Shown in pieces: positions 54,993 through 62,434 of a stretch of 64,000 nt of DNA. A program made the position numbers and the translations under genes. Below the pieces are notes generated by a model, which was not told where the DNA came from, searched no databases, and saw nothing but the letters and a program-made list of their open reading frames with translations. This DNA is from a virus: the IMG/VR virus record IMGVR_UViG_3300036828_000389, positions 1-64,000 of that record. One strand, 5' to 3'. Position 1 is the stretch's first letter. Every line of letters starts with the position of its first letter.

Positions 54993-55394
54993 ATGAGCAT
55001 TGCCCCCGACCCAGGATTCCCAGAGCGCGGCATGTACCGCTACGAGGAGACCATGGCCCCGGCGCGGCCGGGAGGTCGTGGCCCGCTCCGCTTTGAGGAA
55101 GGTTTGGCCACCGACACTGATGTCCCCGACGACTTCACCAGGGGGATGTTGGAGCCGATGATCCCTGCCCCGGGGAGGCTGAACCACGTCAACCCAGCCA
55201 TACAGTTCAAGATGCCGGAGGAGACCATCCAGGAGCGGGTCCACGTCGGCTCCGCGGCCTGGGTCGACGCCCCCACCATGTTGGGGGAATTTGCTCATGG
55301 GAGCTTCACGGATCAAGCCGAAGTCCGCTACGAAGAGGTGGTCCGCAACGGTCGCAACCAGAAGCGTCGGGCTCCTGAGGTCGTCACCGACTGA
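54993..55394 (+). CDS. Head-region hypothetical protein (133 aa)
   Basis: Pro/Gly/Arg-rich start (MAPARPGGRGPLRFEEG), then NHVNPAIQFKMPEETIQERV. GAAGGAG precedes the ATG by about ten bases. It sits between terminase and portal, so a head-associated role is possible. Confidence 0.55.
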   Translation: MSIAPDPGFPERGMYRYEETMAPARPGGRGPLRFEEGLATDTDVPDDFTRGMLEPMIPAPGRLNHVNPAIQFKMPEETIQERVHVGSAAWVDAPTMLGEFAHGSFTDQAEVRYEEVVRNGRNQKRRAPEVVTD

Positions 55395-56413
55395 TGCCGC
55401 GGCGGGCGTCCGGCCTGGAGGTGCCGCCCAGCGCTGGGCGGGCCATCGTAACGGCGCGCCCTAACCTATGGATCCCGCCGCCGCCGGAGGAGGCGCCGGT
55501 ACGCACTGCGTCGGGTGGCGTGAGCCATGCGGGCTGGTCGGAGCGCTACCCGAAGTGGGACTTGTCCCAGGAGGAGCAGCGCCAAGCTGCCGTCCAAAAC
55601 CTGACCACCTTTCATGACGTACTCCGGCGCCATGCTCCTGAGAGCTTGGAAGAGGGGCGTCGCTGGCACGAAGAGGCCCACCTGGGCGCCAGCGCAGCCA
55701 TCCGCGGTAGCCGGAAGATCCGCAGTACCAGTCGCCGGAGCGCCCATGAGGCCGCCTCTGGGACGCTGGCCATCCTCAGCCCGGCCATGGACTGGAAGGC
55801 GGGCAACGTCCCGGCCCTGCACGCTGCCCTGCAACTCAGGCCCGAACACTGGAAGACAATTGAGCGGGCCCACAAGGCGGGGGGTGGTCGCTCAGCTGAG
55901 GTCACCGCTATCACCAAGGGCAGCCCTCTCGACCAGGCCACCACCAGTGCGCTCTACAAGACGCACCAGATCCTGCATGGGGGTGCCCATCCCCTGGACG
56001 TGATCAGTGCCCAGACCTCACCCAAGGAGTGGCACTTCTATCACGACCTGGAGTTCCCCACCGAGTCGCACGGGGAAGGCGCCACCATCGACTACCGGGC
56101 CCACGACGTGGCCATCAACCGGATGTACCCGCCTCGCTACGGCCGGGGCCTGGAGGCAGGGTTCACCAAGACCGGTAGGACCGCTACCCGGTACCAGCAC
56201 TTCGCCCGCGCTTACCAGACGGCGAGCGAGGCGAAGGACTTTGAGCATCCGAAGCACTTCCAGGCTGCGACTTGGCTGGGCGGTAAATACGTAGAGACCC
56301 TGCCCCCGAAGAAGGGCGGGGGCCAGCGGAAGGTTGGCGTCCCTCGCCGGAGCCAGCCTTACTTCTTGTCGCCCGGCGAGGAGGGGTATGAGCGTTGGGG
56401 TCATGCTGGATAG
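55394..56413 (+). CDS. Conserved phage protein, DUF7178-like (339 aa)
   Basis: The blocks ASGTLAILSPAMDWKAGN, TSALYKTHQILHGG, SPKEWHFYHDLEFP and ATIDYRAHDVAINRMYPP, then RYQHFARAYQTAS and WLGGK follow a phage family I recall with ..SP...W..N, K...I.G, K...F...... and .T.D.H...... . Its function is unknown. One-base overlap with the gene before it; the 3' end overlaps a minus-strand frame. Confidence 0.6.
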   Translation: MPRRASGLEVPPSAGRAIVTARPNLWIPPPPEEAPVRTASGGVSHAGWSERYPKWDLSQEEQRQAAVQNLTTFHDVLRRHAPESLEEGRRWHEEAHLGASAAIRGSRKIRSTSRRSAHEAASGTLAILSPAMDWKAGNVPALHAALQLRPEHWKTIERAHKAGGGRSAEVTAITKGSPLDQATTSALYKTHQILHGGAHPLDVISAQTSPKEWHFYHDLEFPTESHGEGATIDYRAHDVAINRMYPPRYGRGLEAGFTKTGRTATRYQHFARAYQTASEAKDFEHPKHFQAATWLGGKYVETLPPKKGGGQRKVGVPRRSQPYFLSPGEEGYERWGHAG

Positions 56414-56576
56414 CCAGCGTGTAGCCCTGTTCGTGCGCCGCCTCCTGGAGGGTCGCCCAGAGCCGGTCTCCCATCTTGATGGTCTCGGCCATCTCGCTGG
56501 GATCGCTGAAGCCATGCCGCCGGTCCAGGTAGTCCCAGAGCAGGGCGAAGTACTCGTCCGACAACTCGATACCCAT
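56184..56576 (-). CDS. Small minus-strand gene, 3' part antisense to its neighbour
   Basis: From ATG 56576 the first 65 residues (MGIELSDEYFALLWDYLDRR, then EMAETIKMGDRLWATLQEA) read as a normal helical protein. The rest of the frame lies opposite the end of the 55394 gene for 230 bases and looks like shadow. The ATG follows TACGAT by seven bases (leaderless geometry). Without this gene 56414-56652 would be empty. Confidence 0.45.
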   Translation of the reverse strand: MGIELSDEYFALLWDYLDRRHGFSDPSEMAETIKMGDRLWATLQEAAHEQGYTLAIQHDPNAHTPPRRATRSKAGSGEGRQPSAGPRPSSGAGSLRIYRPAKSQPGSASDAQSPSPRSPSGKRGRSAGTG

Positions 56577-56652
56577 AGCACCCATCGTACCGTAAATGGC
56601 TGCTCCATGGGCGGGTTCGCCCCACCACCCCGTATTTTCTGTCGGAGGCACC

Positions 56653-56868
56653 ATGGCTGACAAGCCGTACATCCAGAACGTGCCGGTCCCGTACATGGAC
56701 GTGCAGACTCTCTGGAACGACCGCCGCGACCCCCACGCCAGTCCCCTGAGCAGTGCGCCGCGGCGGGAGTCGGCGCGCACGGCGCCCGGCAACCTGCACC
56801 GCATGGTTGACGAGATCTACACGGGCGTCCCTAACCCGGGTGGCAAGCCTGCCGGGAGCGAGAGGTAA
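56653..56868 (+). CDS. Small head-region protein (71 aa)
   Basis: MADKPYIQNVPVPYMDVQTL begins it, with an Arg-rich middle. GGAGG stands five bases before the ATG. It ends in a TAATG junction with the next gene. Function unknown. Confidence 0.55.
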   Translation: MADKPYIQNVPVPYMDVQTLWNDRRDPHASPLSSAPRRESARTAPGNLHRMVDEIYTGVPNPGGKPAGSER

Positions 56869-57065
56869 TGGGGACTGACGCCAACCCCATGGCTGTGTCC
56901 CAGCTGCATCGATTCCGGCCCCGGTACGCAGCCAAGGCCGCCGGTACGCCTCAGCAGCGCTATCAGAACTCGGTTGTCGTCCAGTTCCAGTCGACGGCTA
57001 AAAAGCGGCGCCTGCCGAAGACTCAGCAGCAGCTGGAGCAAGAGCGACGGGCGCAGCGACGCTGA
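56868..57065 (+). CDS. Small basic protein (65 aa)
   Basis: Arg/Gln/Lys-rich (LHRFRPRYAAKAAGTPQQRY, KKRRLPKTQQQLEQERRAQR). It is linked to both neighbours by one-base overlaps. Nucleic-acid or scaffold contact is possible but unproven. Confidence 0.55.
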   Translation: MGTDANPMAVSQLHRFRPRYAAKAAGTPQQRYQNSVVVQFQSTAKKRRLPKTQQQLEQERRAQRR

Positions 57066-57481
57066 TGGCGGGTGAGAGGTTCTTCGGCCGCGCCGCCCAT
57101 GACGGCAAGTACATCACCGGGGTGGAGCGTCATCCGCCTTCCGATATCGAAGGCACGTCCGGGTCTCGCGGCCCAGCTGAAGTCGCCTTTCACCCTGAGT
57201 TCGTCCACCCCAGTGTCTGGCGCTCCCAGGTCTACTGGGACCGGCGAGAGGAGGGACGGCGCCCGAACCCCACCTGGGTCCGTCCGTTCCAGCAGTCCGA
57301 GCATATGCGGGAGTTCCCCCCGGGATCCGAAGAAACGGGGATGCGAGGTGGGAAGCCGGAGCAGAAGTCGGACATTTTTGAGCCCCTAGCTCACCGCTTC
57401 CCGGGAGAAATGAACAAGCTGTACATGCCCTTCCAGCCTGGTATCGACCCACTGCCACCCAACCCACCCATGTACCAGTAA
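57065..57481 (+). CDS. Head-region hypothetical protein (138 aa)
   Basis: A Pro/Arg-rich, poorly structured sequence (FHPEFVHPSVWRSQVYWDRR, FQPGIDPLPPNPPMYQ). The ATG overlaps the previous stop by one base, and the portal gene follows without a gap. Function unknown. Confidence 0.55.
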   Translation: MAGERFFGRAAHDGKYITGVERHPPSDIEGTSGSRGPAEVAFHPEFVHPSVWRSQVYWDRREEGRRPNPTWVRPFQQSEHMREFPPGSEETGMRGGKPEQKSDIFEPLAHRFPGEMNKLYMPFQPGIDPLPPNPPMYQ

Positions 57482-59254
57482 ATGGCCATACAGTTCCAGT
57501 CCCCCAGCTATCGGGCAGCTAGTTCCGACCTCACCATCCAGATCTCTCCCCTGGGTCTGGTGGAGCTTGCCGACGAAGAATTTGAGGTTCACGGTCCCCG
57601 GTTGAACCGGTACGCCATGAACTGGGCCTTCTACCTGGGATACCACTGGGCCCAGCGACCGGACCTGGGCGAGCCCCAGCTGACCTTTAACTATGTGCGC
57701 GCCCTGTCGGACTTCACCACCAACTTCGTCTTCGGTAAGGGCATCGGGTTCCGCACTCCGGACGCCACCGGAGCGATAATACCGACGCGGCTCCAACGTA
57801 TCTGGGAGAAGGACAACAGCAAGGACTCCCTCATCTGGGAGGCCGGGTCCATGGGGTCAGTGTCAGGTGACTGCTTTGTCAAGGTGGCTTACGAGGAGCC
57901 GTGGGAGGATCCCTCCGGCATGCCTCACCCCGGACGTGTCCGTATCCTGCCCCTGAATGCTGCGTTCTGTTTCCCTGAGTGGCATCCCCATGACCGCAAG
58001 CGGCTGATCCGCTTCAAGCTGAAGTACCGCTTCTGGGGCACGACCCAGGAGGGAACAAGGCAGGTATTCACCTACACTGAGTTGTTGACCGAGAACTTCA
58101 TCGAGGAGTACGTCAACGACGAGTTGATCGACCAGCGTGAGAACCCGCTGGGGGAGATCCCCGTCGTTCACATCTCCAACCTGCCCATCGCTGGCTCTCC
58201 CTGGGGGATGCCCGACATACAGGACATCACAGTCCTCAATCGGGAACTGAATGAGAAGGCCACGGATATCAGCGACATCATCAATTATCATGCTGCGCCG
58301 GTCACGGTGATCACGGGCGCGCGTGCCTCCAACCTGGAGAAGGGCACCCACCAGACCTGGTCGATCCCCAACAAGGAGGCCAAGGTCACCAACCTGCTCT
58401 TCGATCCCCAGGGCATCGAGATGTCGCTTAAGTTCCTGGAGTTCGTCAAGCAGGCCATGCACGAAATGACCGGGGTTCCTAAAAGTAGTTTAGGCGACGA
58501 GCAGCCGATTTCTAACACCAGTGGCGTGGCCCTGGCCATTCAGTACCAGCCGTTGATGAACCGGTTCAAGCTCAAGGCCACCCAGTACGGGGAGGGCTTC
58601 GCGGAGGTCAACCGGCTGGCCCTCAAGACCCTGTTCATGAAGGAGCCCGAGACTCTGGTGTACAACCCAGAGTTTGATCCGCCCCTCCAGGATGACCAGC
58701 TGCCGATGTTGGATCCGATGGATCCGATCACCTACGAGTCGACAGTTCACTTCCAGCCGCCCCTGCCGGTCGACCAGCTGGTGAAGCTGAACGAGCTACA
58801 GGTGAAGATGGCCCTGGGCCTGGAGTCGAAGAAGGGGGCCCTGCGTGAACTGGGCGAGGAGCAGCCGGACGAGAAGCTGAGCGAACTCTTCCACGAACTG
58901 ATTGATGATGCCGAGCAGCAAGCTGCTCTGGACTTACTGCGGTCCCAGATCGCTGGCTTCACCGTGATGCAGACCGGCATGGTGCCACCAGAGGGACCAC
59001 AGCCCATGCCCCCGCCCCCGGCTAACGGGAACGGGAACGGCAAGTCCAAGAGCGGCGGTAGCTCCGGAGGAGTGAAGTCAGCTGGTGGGCCTAACGTCAA
59101 CGTGGCCCCCGGATCCAAGCCGCCCCCTGGTGTCCTGCCTGGTCTCGACCTCACCAGTTCGGCGGATGTCAAGAAGATGTTCGACCGAGTGGTGGCTCTG
59201 AGCCACGGCACCGTGTTGCCACAACGACGTAAACCTGAGGAGGATGAACCTTGA
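57482..59254 (+). CDS. Portal protein (590 aa)
   Basis: The order MNWAFYLGYHW, QLTFNYVRALSDFTTNFVFG, GSMGSVSGDCFVKVAYE, DIQDITVLNRELNEKATDIS and EMTGVPKSSLGDEQPISNTS is that of SPP1-like portal proteins, which form the dodecameric DNA gate of the head. The C-terminal 100 residues are Gly/Asn/Pro-rich and flexible. It follows terminase and precedes the scaffold and capsid genes. Confidence 0.85.
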   Translation: MAIQFQSPSYRAASSDLTIQISPLGLVELADEEFEVHGPRLNRYAMNWAFYLGYHWAQRPDLGEPQLTFNYVRALSDFTTNFVFGKGIGFRTPDATGAIIPTRLQRIWEKDNSKDSLIWEAGSMGSVSGDCFVKVAYEEPWEDPSGMPHPGRVRILPLNAAFCFPEWHPHDRKRLIRFKLKYRFWGTTQEGTRQVFTYTELLTENFIEEYVNDELIDQRENPLGEIPVVHISNLPIAGSPWGMPDIQDITVLNRELNEKATDISDIINYHAAPVTVITGARASNLEKGTHQTWSIPNKEAKVTNLLFDPQGIEMSLKFLEFVKQAMHEMTGVPKSSLGDEQPISNTSGVALAIQYQPLMNRFKLKATQYGEGFAEVNRLALKTLFMKEPETLVYNPEFDPPLQDDQLPMLDPMDPITYESTVHFQPPLPVDQLVKLNELQVKMALGLESKKGALRELGEEQPDEKLSELFHELIDDAEQQAALDLLRSQIAGFTVMQTGMVPPEGPQPMPPPPANGNGNGKSKSGGSSGGVKSAGGPNVNVAPGSKPPPGVLPGLDLTSSADVKKMFDRVVALSHGTVLPQRRKPEEDEP

Positions 59255-60051
59255 CCGTTACCGAGCCTGATCCGACACCGGACCCCGGGTCTCAGCCGTC
59301 GGATTCTGGTGACCCCAACAGCATCACCATTCCGGCGCCACCGGAAGCCCCCACGCCCCCGCCACGGACCCAGCGCGGCTCCGATCCCCAGTCCTTCACC
59401 CAGGAGGACATCGACCGTATCCGCCAGGAGGAGCGGGCCCGTGTGGCTGCTGAGCAGCAGCGCGCCGACGCCCTGGACGCGGAGTTAGCCAAGTACCGCC
59501 AGTCCGATGAGGAGCGGCAGAAGGCTGAGGTCAAGGCTCAGCGGGATGCGGAGCGGGCCCAGAAGAAGAAGGAAGAGGAGGAGATGGAACTGCGGGATCT
59601 CATGACCCGCAGGGACGCGGAGTGGGAAGAGAAGCTCAACGCCGAGCGGGCAGAGCGGGAAAAGGCTCTGGCCATCCTGGAGCAGGAGCGGCGCCACGCC
59701 CACCTTCAGACCTATCTGGCTGGTCGCATGGCCAGTGAGGCCGAAGAGATCATGCCCGAGCTACGGGACATGGTCAGCGGTAACTCTGAGCAGGAAATCG
59801 ATGCATCCATCGAGTTGGCCAAGAACAAGTCCCAGGCAATTATGGGTCAGTTCAACATGAACATGCAGCAACAGCGGGCCCAGGGTCGCACAGCCAGTGT
59901 GACCTCGCCGCCCGTTGGCCCCCCGGAGATGGCCGGGGGTACGACGCGGTCCTACAACGCTGATGACCTCAAGGCTCTAACTGCTGAGGAATACGCTGCT
60001 ATTCGTGAGGATCTGCACCGGGCTGCTTCGGCGCAATATCGCAACAGGTAG
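59251..60051 (+). CDS. Scaffolding-like coiled-coil protein (266 aa)
   Basis: Pro/Thr-rich N-terminus, a long charged coiled coil at about residues 45-155 (RIRQEERARVAAEQQRADAL, EERQKAEVKAQRDAERAQKK), then a helical C-terminus. This build and the place between portal and major capsid protein are typical of scaffolds. The start is TTG at 59251, overlapping the portal stop (TTGA), with AGGAGG upstream. Confidence 0.75.
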   Translation: MTVTEPDPTPDPGSQPSDSGDPNSITIPAPPEAPTPPPRTQRGSDPQSFTQEDIDRIRQEERARVAAEQQRADALDAELAKYRQSDEERQKAEVKAQRDAERAQKKKEEEEMELRDLMTRRDAEWEEKLNAERAEREKALAILEQERRHAHLQTYLAGRMASEAEEIMPELRDMVSGNSEQEIDASIELAKNKSQAIMGQFNMNMQQQRAQGRTASVTSPPVGPPEMAGGTTRSYNADDLKALTAEEYAAIREDLHRAASAQYRNR

Positions 60052-60105
60052 TACCCCAAACCCAATGGAAGGCCGGAAATAGGCCCAAACACTAGGAGGT
60101 AGGCA

Positions 60106-61095
60106 ATGCCTTCCGCGATTACCGGCACTCCACTCTTGAGCGCCAGCCCAACCGGGTACCCCGGTACCAACTCACAGCTGTCACCCGCCATTCAGGTCAT
60201 CTGGTCGAAAGAAATTTTGTTCCAGAGCATGCCCGTGCTGAGGTTTGAACAGTTCGCGGTCAAGAAGACCGAGTTGGGCATCCAGCCCGGACTGCAAATC
60301 AACTTCATGCGGTACAACAACCTGGGTGACGCTACGCAGCTGGTCGAGGGTGTCCGCATGCAGACCGCTGCTCTCACGGCCAGCCAGTACGCCATCACGG
60401 TGGCTGAGCAGGGCTTCGCCGTGGCTGTGAGCGAGCTACTGCTCAACTCGTCCTTCGATGACGTGATGGCCTCATCCTCGCGACTCCTGGGCCGCAACAT
60501 GGCCAAGTACCTGGACGGGTCCGCCCGCAACACCTTGATGAACGCGTCGTCACTGCTCTTCGGCTATGCCCTGCCGACTGGCACCATCACCCCGATCTCG
60601 CCTTACGACCAGGGCGTGGTGGCCACCAGCGACGCCGGGCTGACTGGCACCCAGTACATGAGCGTGAACGTCACCAAGGACGCCGTCGAGACATTGGCCA
60701 CCAAGAACGTGCCTCGCATTGGTGAGACCTACGTGGCGTTCATTGACCCTCACCAGTCCCGTAGATTGCGCGATAATCCCGAATTTATCGAGATTACTAA
60801 ATATGCAGCAGCAGGCAACTTTATGCTAGGCGAAATCGGGCGCCTGAATGACACCGTGTACATCGAGACAACCCAGATCGTTCAGGCTCCCTACCAGGGC
60901 ACGCCTGGCAACCCGGTCATCCACACGGCTATCTATCTTGGCGACAATGCCTTCGGACACGCCATCTCTTTGCCGGTTGAATTGAGGGATGGTGGCGTGC
61001 TGGACTTCGGTCGTGAACACGCTCTCTGCTGGTATGCGATTTGGGGCTTCGGACTGATCACAGATCAGGCTGTAGTCCTGGCCCACACCAACTAA
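60106..61095 (+). CDS. Major capsid protein, N4 gp56-like HK97 fold (329 aa)
   Basis: VIWSKEILFQSMPVLRFEQF, then MRYNNLGDATQLVEGVRMQT, AVSELLLNSSFDDVM and YVAFIDPHQSRRLRDNPEF match the N4 gp56 family of HK97-fold capsid proteins. AGGAGGT six bases before the ATG is the strongest ribosome binding site in the window, as expected for an abundant protein. A long imperfect stem (61098-61143) follows the gene. Confidence 0.85.
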   Translation: MPSAITGTPLLSASPTGYPGTNSQLSPAIQVIWSKEILFQSMPVLRFEQFAVKKTELGIQPGLQINFMRYNNLGDATQLVEGVRMQTAALTASQYAITVAEQGFAVAVSELLLNSSFDDVMASSSRLLGRNMAKYLDGSARNTLMNASSLLFGYALPTGTITPISPYDQGVVATSDAGLTGTQYMSVNVTKDAVETLATKNVPRIGETYVAFIDPHQSRRLRDNPEFIEITKYAAAGNFMLGEIGRLNDTVYIETTQIVQAPYQGTPGNPVIHTAIYLGDNAFGHAISLPVELRDGGVLDFGREHALCWYAIWGFGLITDQAVVLAHTN

Positions 61096-61165
61096 ATCTG
61101 GGGGGGATGTCGAAATCTCTTGGCAGTTCGGCATCCTCCCCCTCCAAATGCCAAGAGGAGAAGCA

Positions 61166-61696
61166 ATGCCGCGACCCACATCACAAAGAGGTGACTTCAC
61201 TGGCCAGGAGCGCGAGCGGCTGGCCCGCGAGAAGGCGGACGAACTGGTCGAGCGCCAGAAGGAGATCGGCCTGGTGAACCAGGTGGACATCGTGGTGGAG
61301 GAGGAGGGCGTCTTCGACCCGAGCAGCGGGGCCCTCCTGGAGGTGTCAGACCAGGGTAGGCAGCGTATCGGCCAGATCAACGAGCCGGTGATGGTGGACG
61401 AGGATGAGATCTTCGACCCCTCCCAGCCCCAGCCGCCCAAGCCGCCGCCACCCACCCAGGTCACCGAGACCCAGCAGGTTCCCAAGCTGACACGTCCCAA
61501 TGCCCTCCAGGTGGAAGACCTGGGTGCCGAACCCATGGTGGTCGACCAGGAGTGGCGGGTGATCCGGGTCAACACCGACATCGAGCAGATGACCTACGGG
61601 GCCGGGAATGACCTGACCTTCCTGCGAGGGCGCCGCTATAGGGTGCCCCGAGATCTATACGACTGGCTGGAGAGCAGAGGGGTGGTGTACCACTGA
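61166..61696 (+). CDS. Head-associated hypothetical protein (176 aa)
   Basis: A charged N-terminus (RERLAREKADELVERQKEIG), a Pro-rich linker (PSQPQPPKPPPPTQ), and a C-terminal domain (WRVIRVNTDIEQMTYGAG, then FLRGRRYRVPRDLYDWLESR). Proteins with this C-terminus follow capsid genes in related phages, as I recall, but their role is uncertain. AGGAGAAG precedes ATG 61166. Confidence 0.6.
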   Translation: MPRPTSQRGDFTGQERERLAREKADELVERQKEIGLVNQVDIVVEEEGVFDPSSGALLEVSDQGRQRIGQINEPVMVDEDEIFDPSQPQPPKPPPPTQVTETQQVPKLTRPNALQVEDLGAEPMVVDQEWRVIRVNTDIEQMTYGAGNDLTFLRGRRYRVPRDLYDWLESRGVVYH

Positions 61697-62037
61697 TGAC
61701 GGACGTAGAGCGAGTGGAACGAACGTGTGCGACGTGCGGGGTGACTGATTCGCATGCCCACCACGTTCAGTACGTGGCCTTTAACCATCCGGTTAGCGGC
61801 ATGGGTGTGGACTTGTCCGTGAGCAAGCATGTGCAGTGCTGTGCCGACGACGGTGATCCTATTTGTCAGAGCGCCATGAAGTTTGCCCGTGATGCTCTGG
61901 ACGATTACAGCCCCTCAGACCGGTTCAACGAGTTCATACAGAACCCGCCTCGCGAATACCTACAGGAACTGTTTGAGGTTCACGGCATCACTTCCCCAGA
62001 GTTTGATTATCCGAAGATGGAGGGAGAGAGTGGCTAA
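61696..62037 (+). CDS. Zinc-motif protein (113 aa)
   Basis: CATCGVTDSHAHH near residue 11 and CCADDGDPIC near residue 48 supply Cys and His ligands, as in HNH-like or zinc-ribbon proteins, but no HNH catalytic trio is evident. The ATG overlaps the previous stop (TGATG). Function unknown. Confidence 0.55.
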   Translation: MTDVERVERTCATCGVTDSHAHHVQYVAFNHPVSGMGVDLSVSKHVQCCADDGDPICQSAMKFARDALDDYSPSDRFNEFIQNPPREYLQELFEVHGITSPEFDYPKMEGESG

Positions 62038-62425
62038 CCTGGTCACGACTGAAGCAAATAACCTTCTGAACGCATCGTCTGGACAGGCTGCCTTCACTGC
62101 TGTGTCTGGAGGGGTGGGTACTCAGCTGGTGGCCTTGACGACAACCGCTACCGCCAGCACTGCGACAGCGGCGGGCAGCGAAGTCACGGGCGGCAGCTAT
62201 GCCCGCAAGACCATTACCTTCGCGGCTGCCTCCGCTGGTTCGATCTCGTCAAACATTGCCCTGACGTACACGTCGATGCCTGCCTGTACCGTCGGGGGTG
62301 TGGACGAGTATGACGCCAATGGAACCACTCGTCGTTGGTTCGGGCTGTTGTCAGCGTCGAAGACTGTCAACGCGGGTGACACTTTCAGTATTGCTTCGGG
62401 GTCGTACACCAAGACGCTGTCGTAA
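62030..62425 (+). CDS. Structural fibre/decoration-type protein (131 aa)
   Basis: A Thr/Ala/Ser-rich beta protein (LVALTTTATASTATAAGSEV, TGGSYARKTITFAAASAG, AGDTFSIASGSYTKTL). The GSEVTGGSYAR and NAGDT elements occur in phage tail or head fibre proteins. GTG 62030 overlaps the previous stop by 8 bases (GTGGCTAA) and GGAGGGAGA lies upstream. Confidence 0.6.
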   Translation: MANLVTTEANNLLNASSGQAAFTAVSGGVGTQLVALTTTATASTATAAGSEVTGGSYARKTITFAAASAGSISSNIALTYTSMPACTVGGVDEYDANGTTRRWFGLLSASKTVNAGDTFSIASGSYTKTLS

Positions 62426-62434
62426 GGGGCGGGC

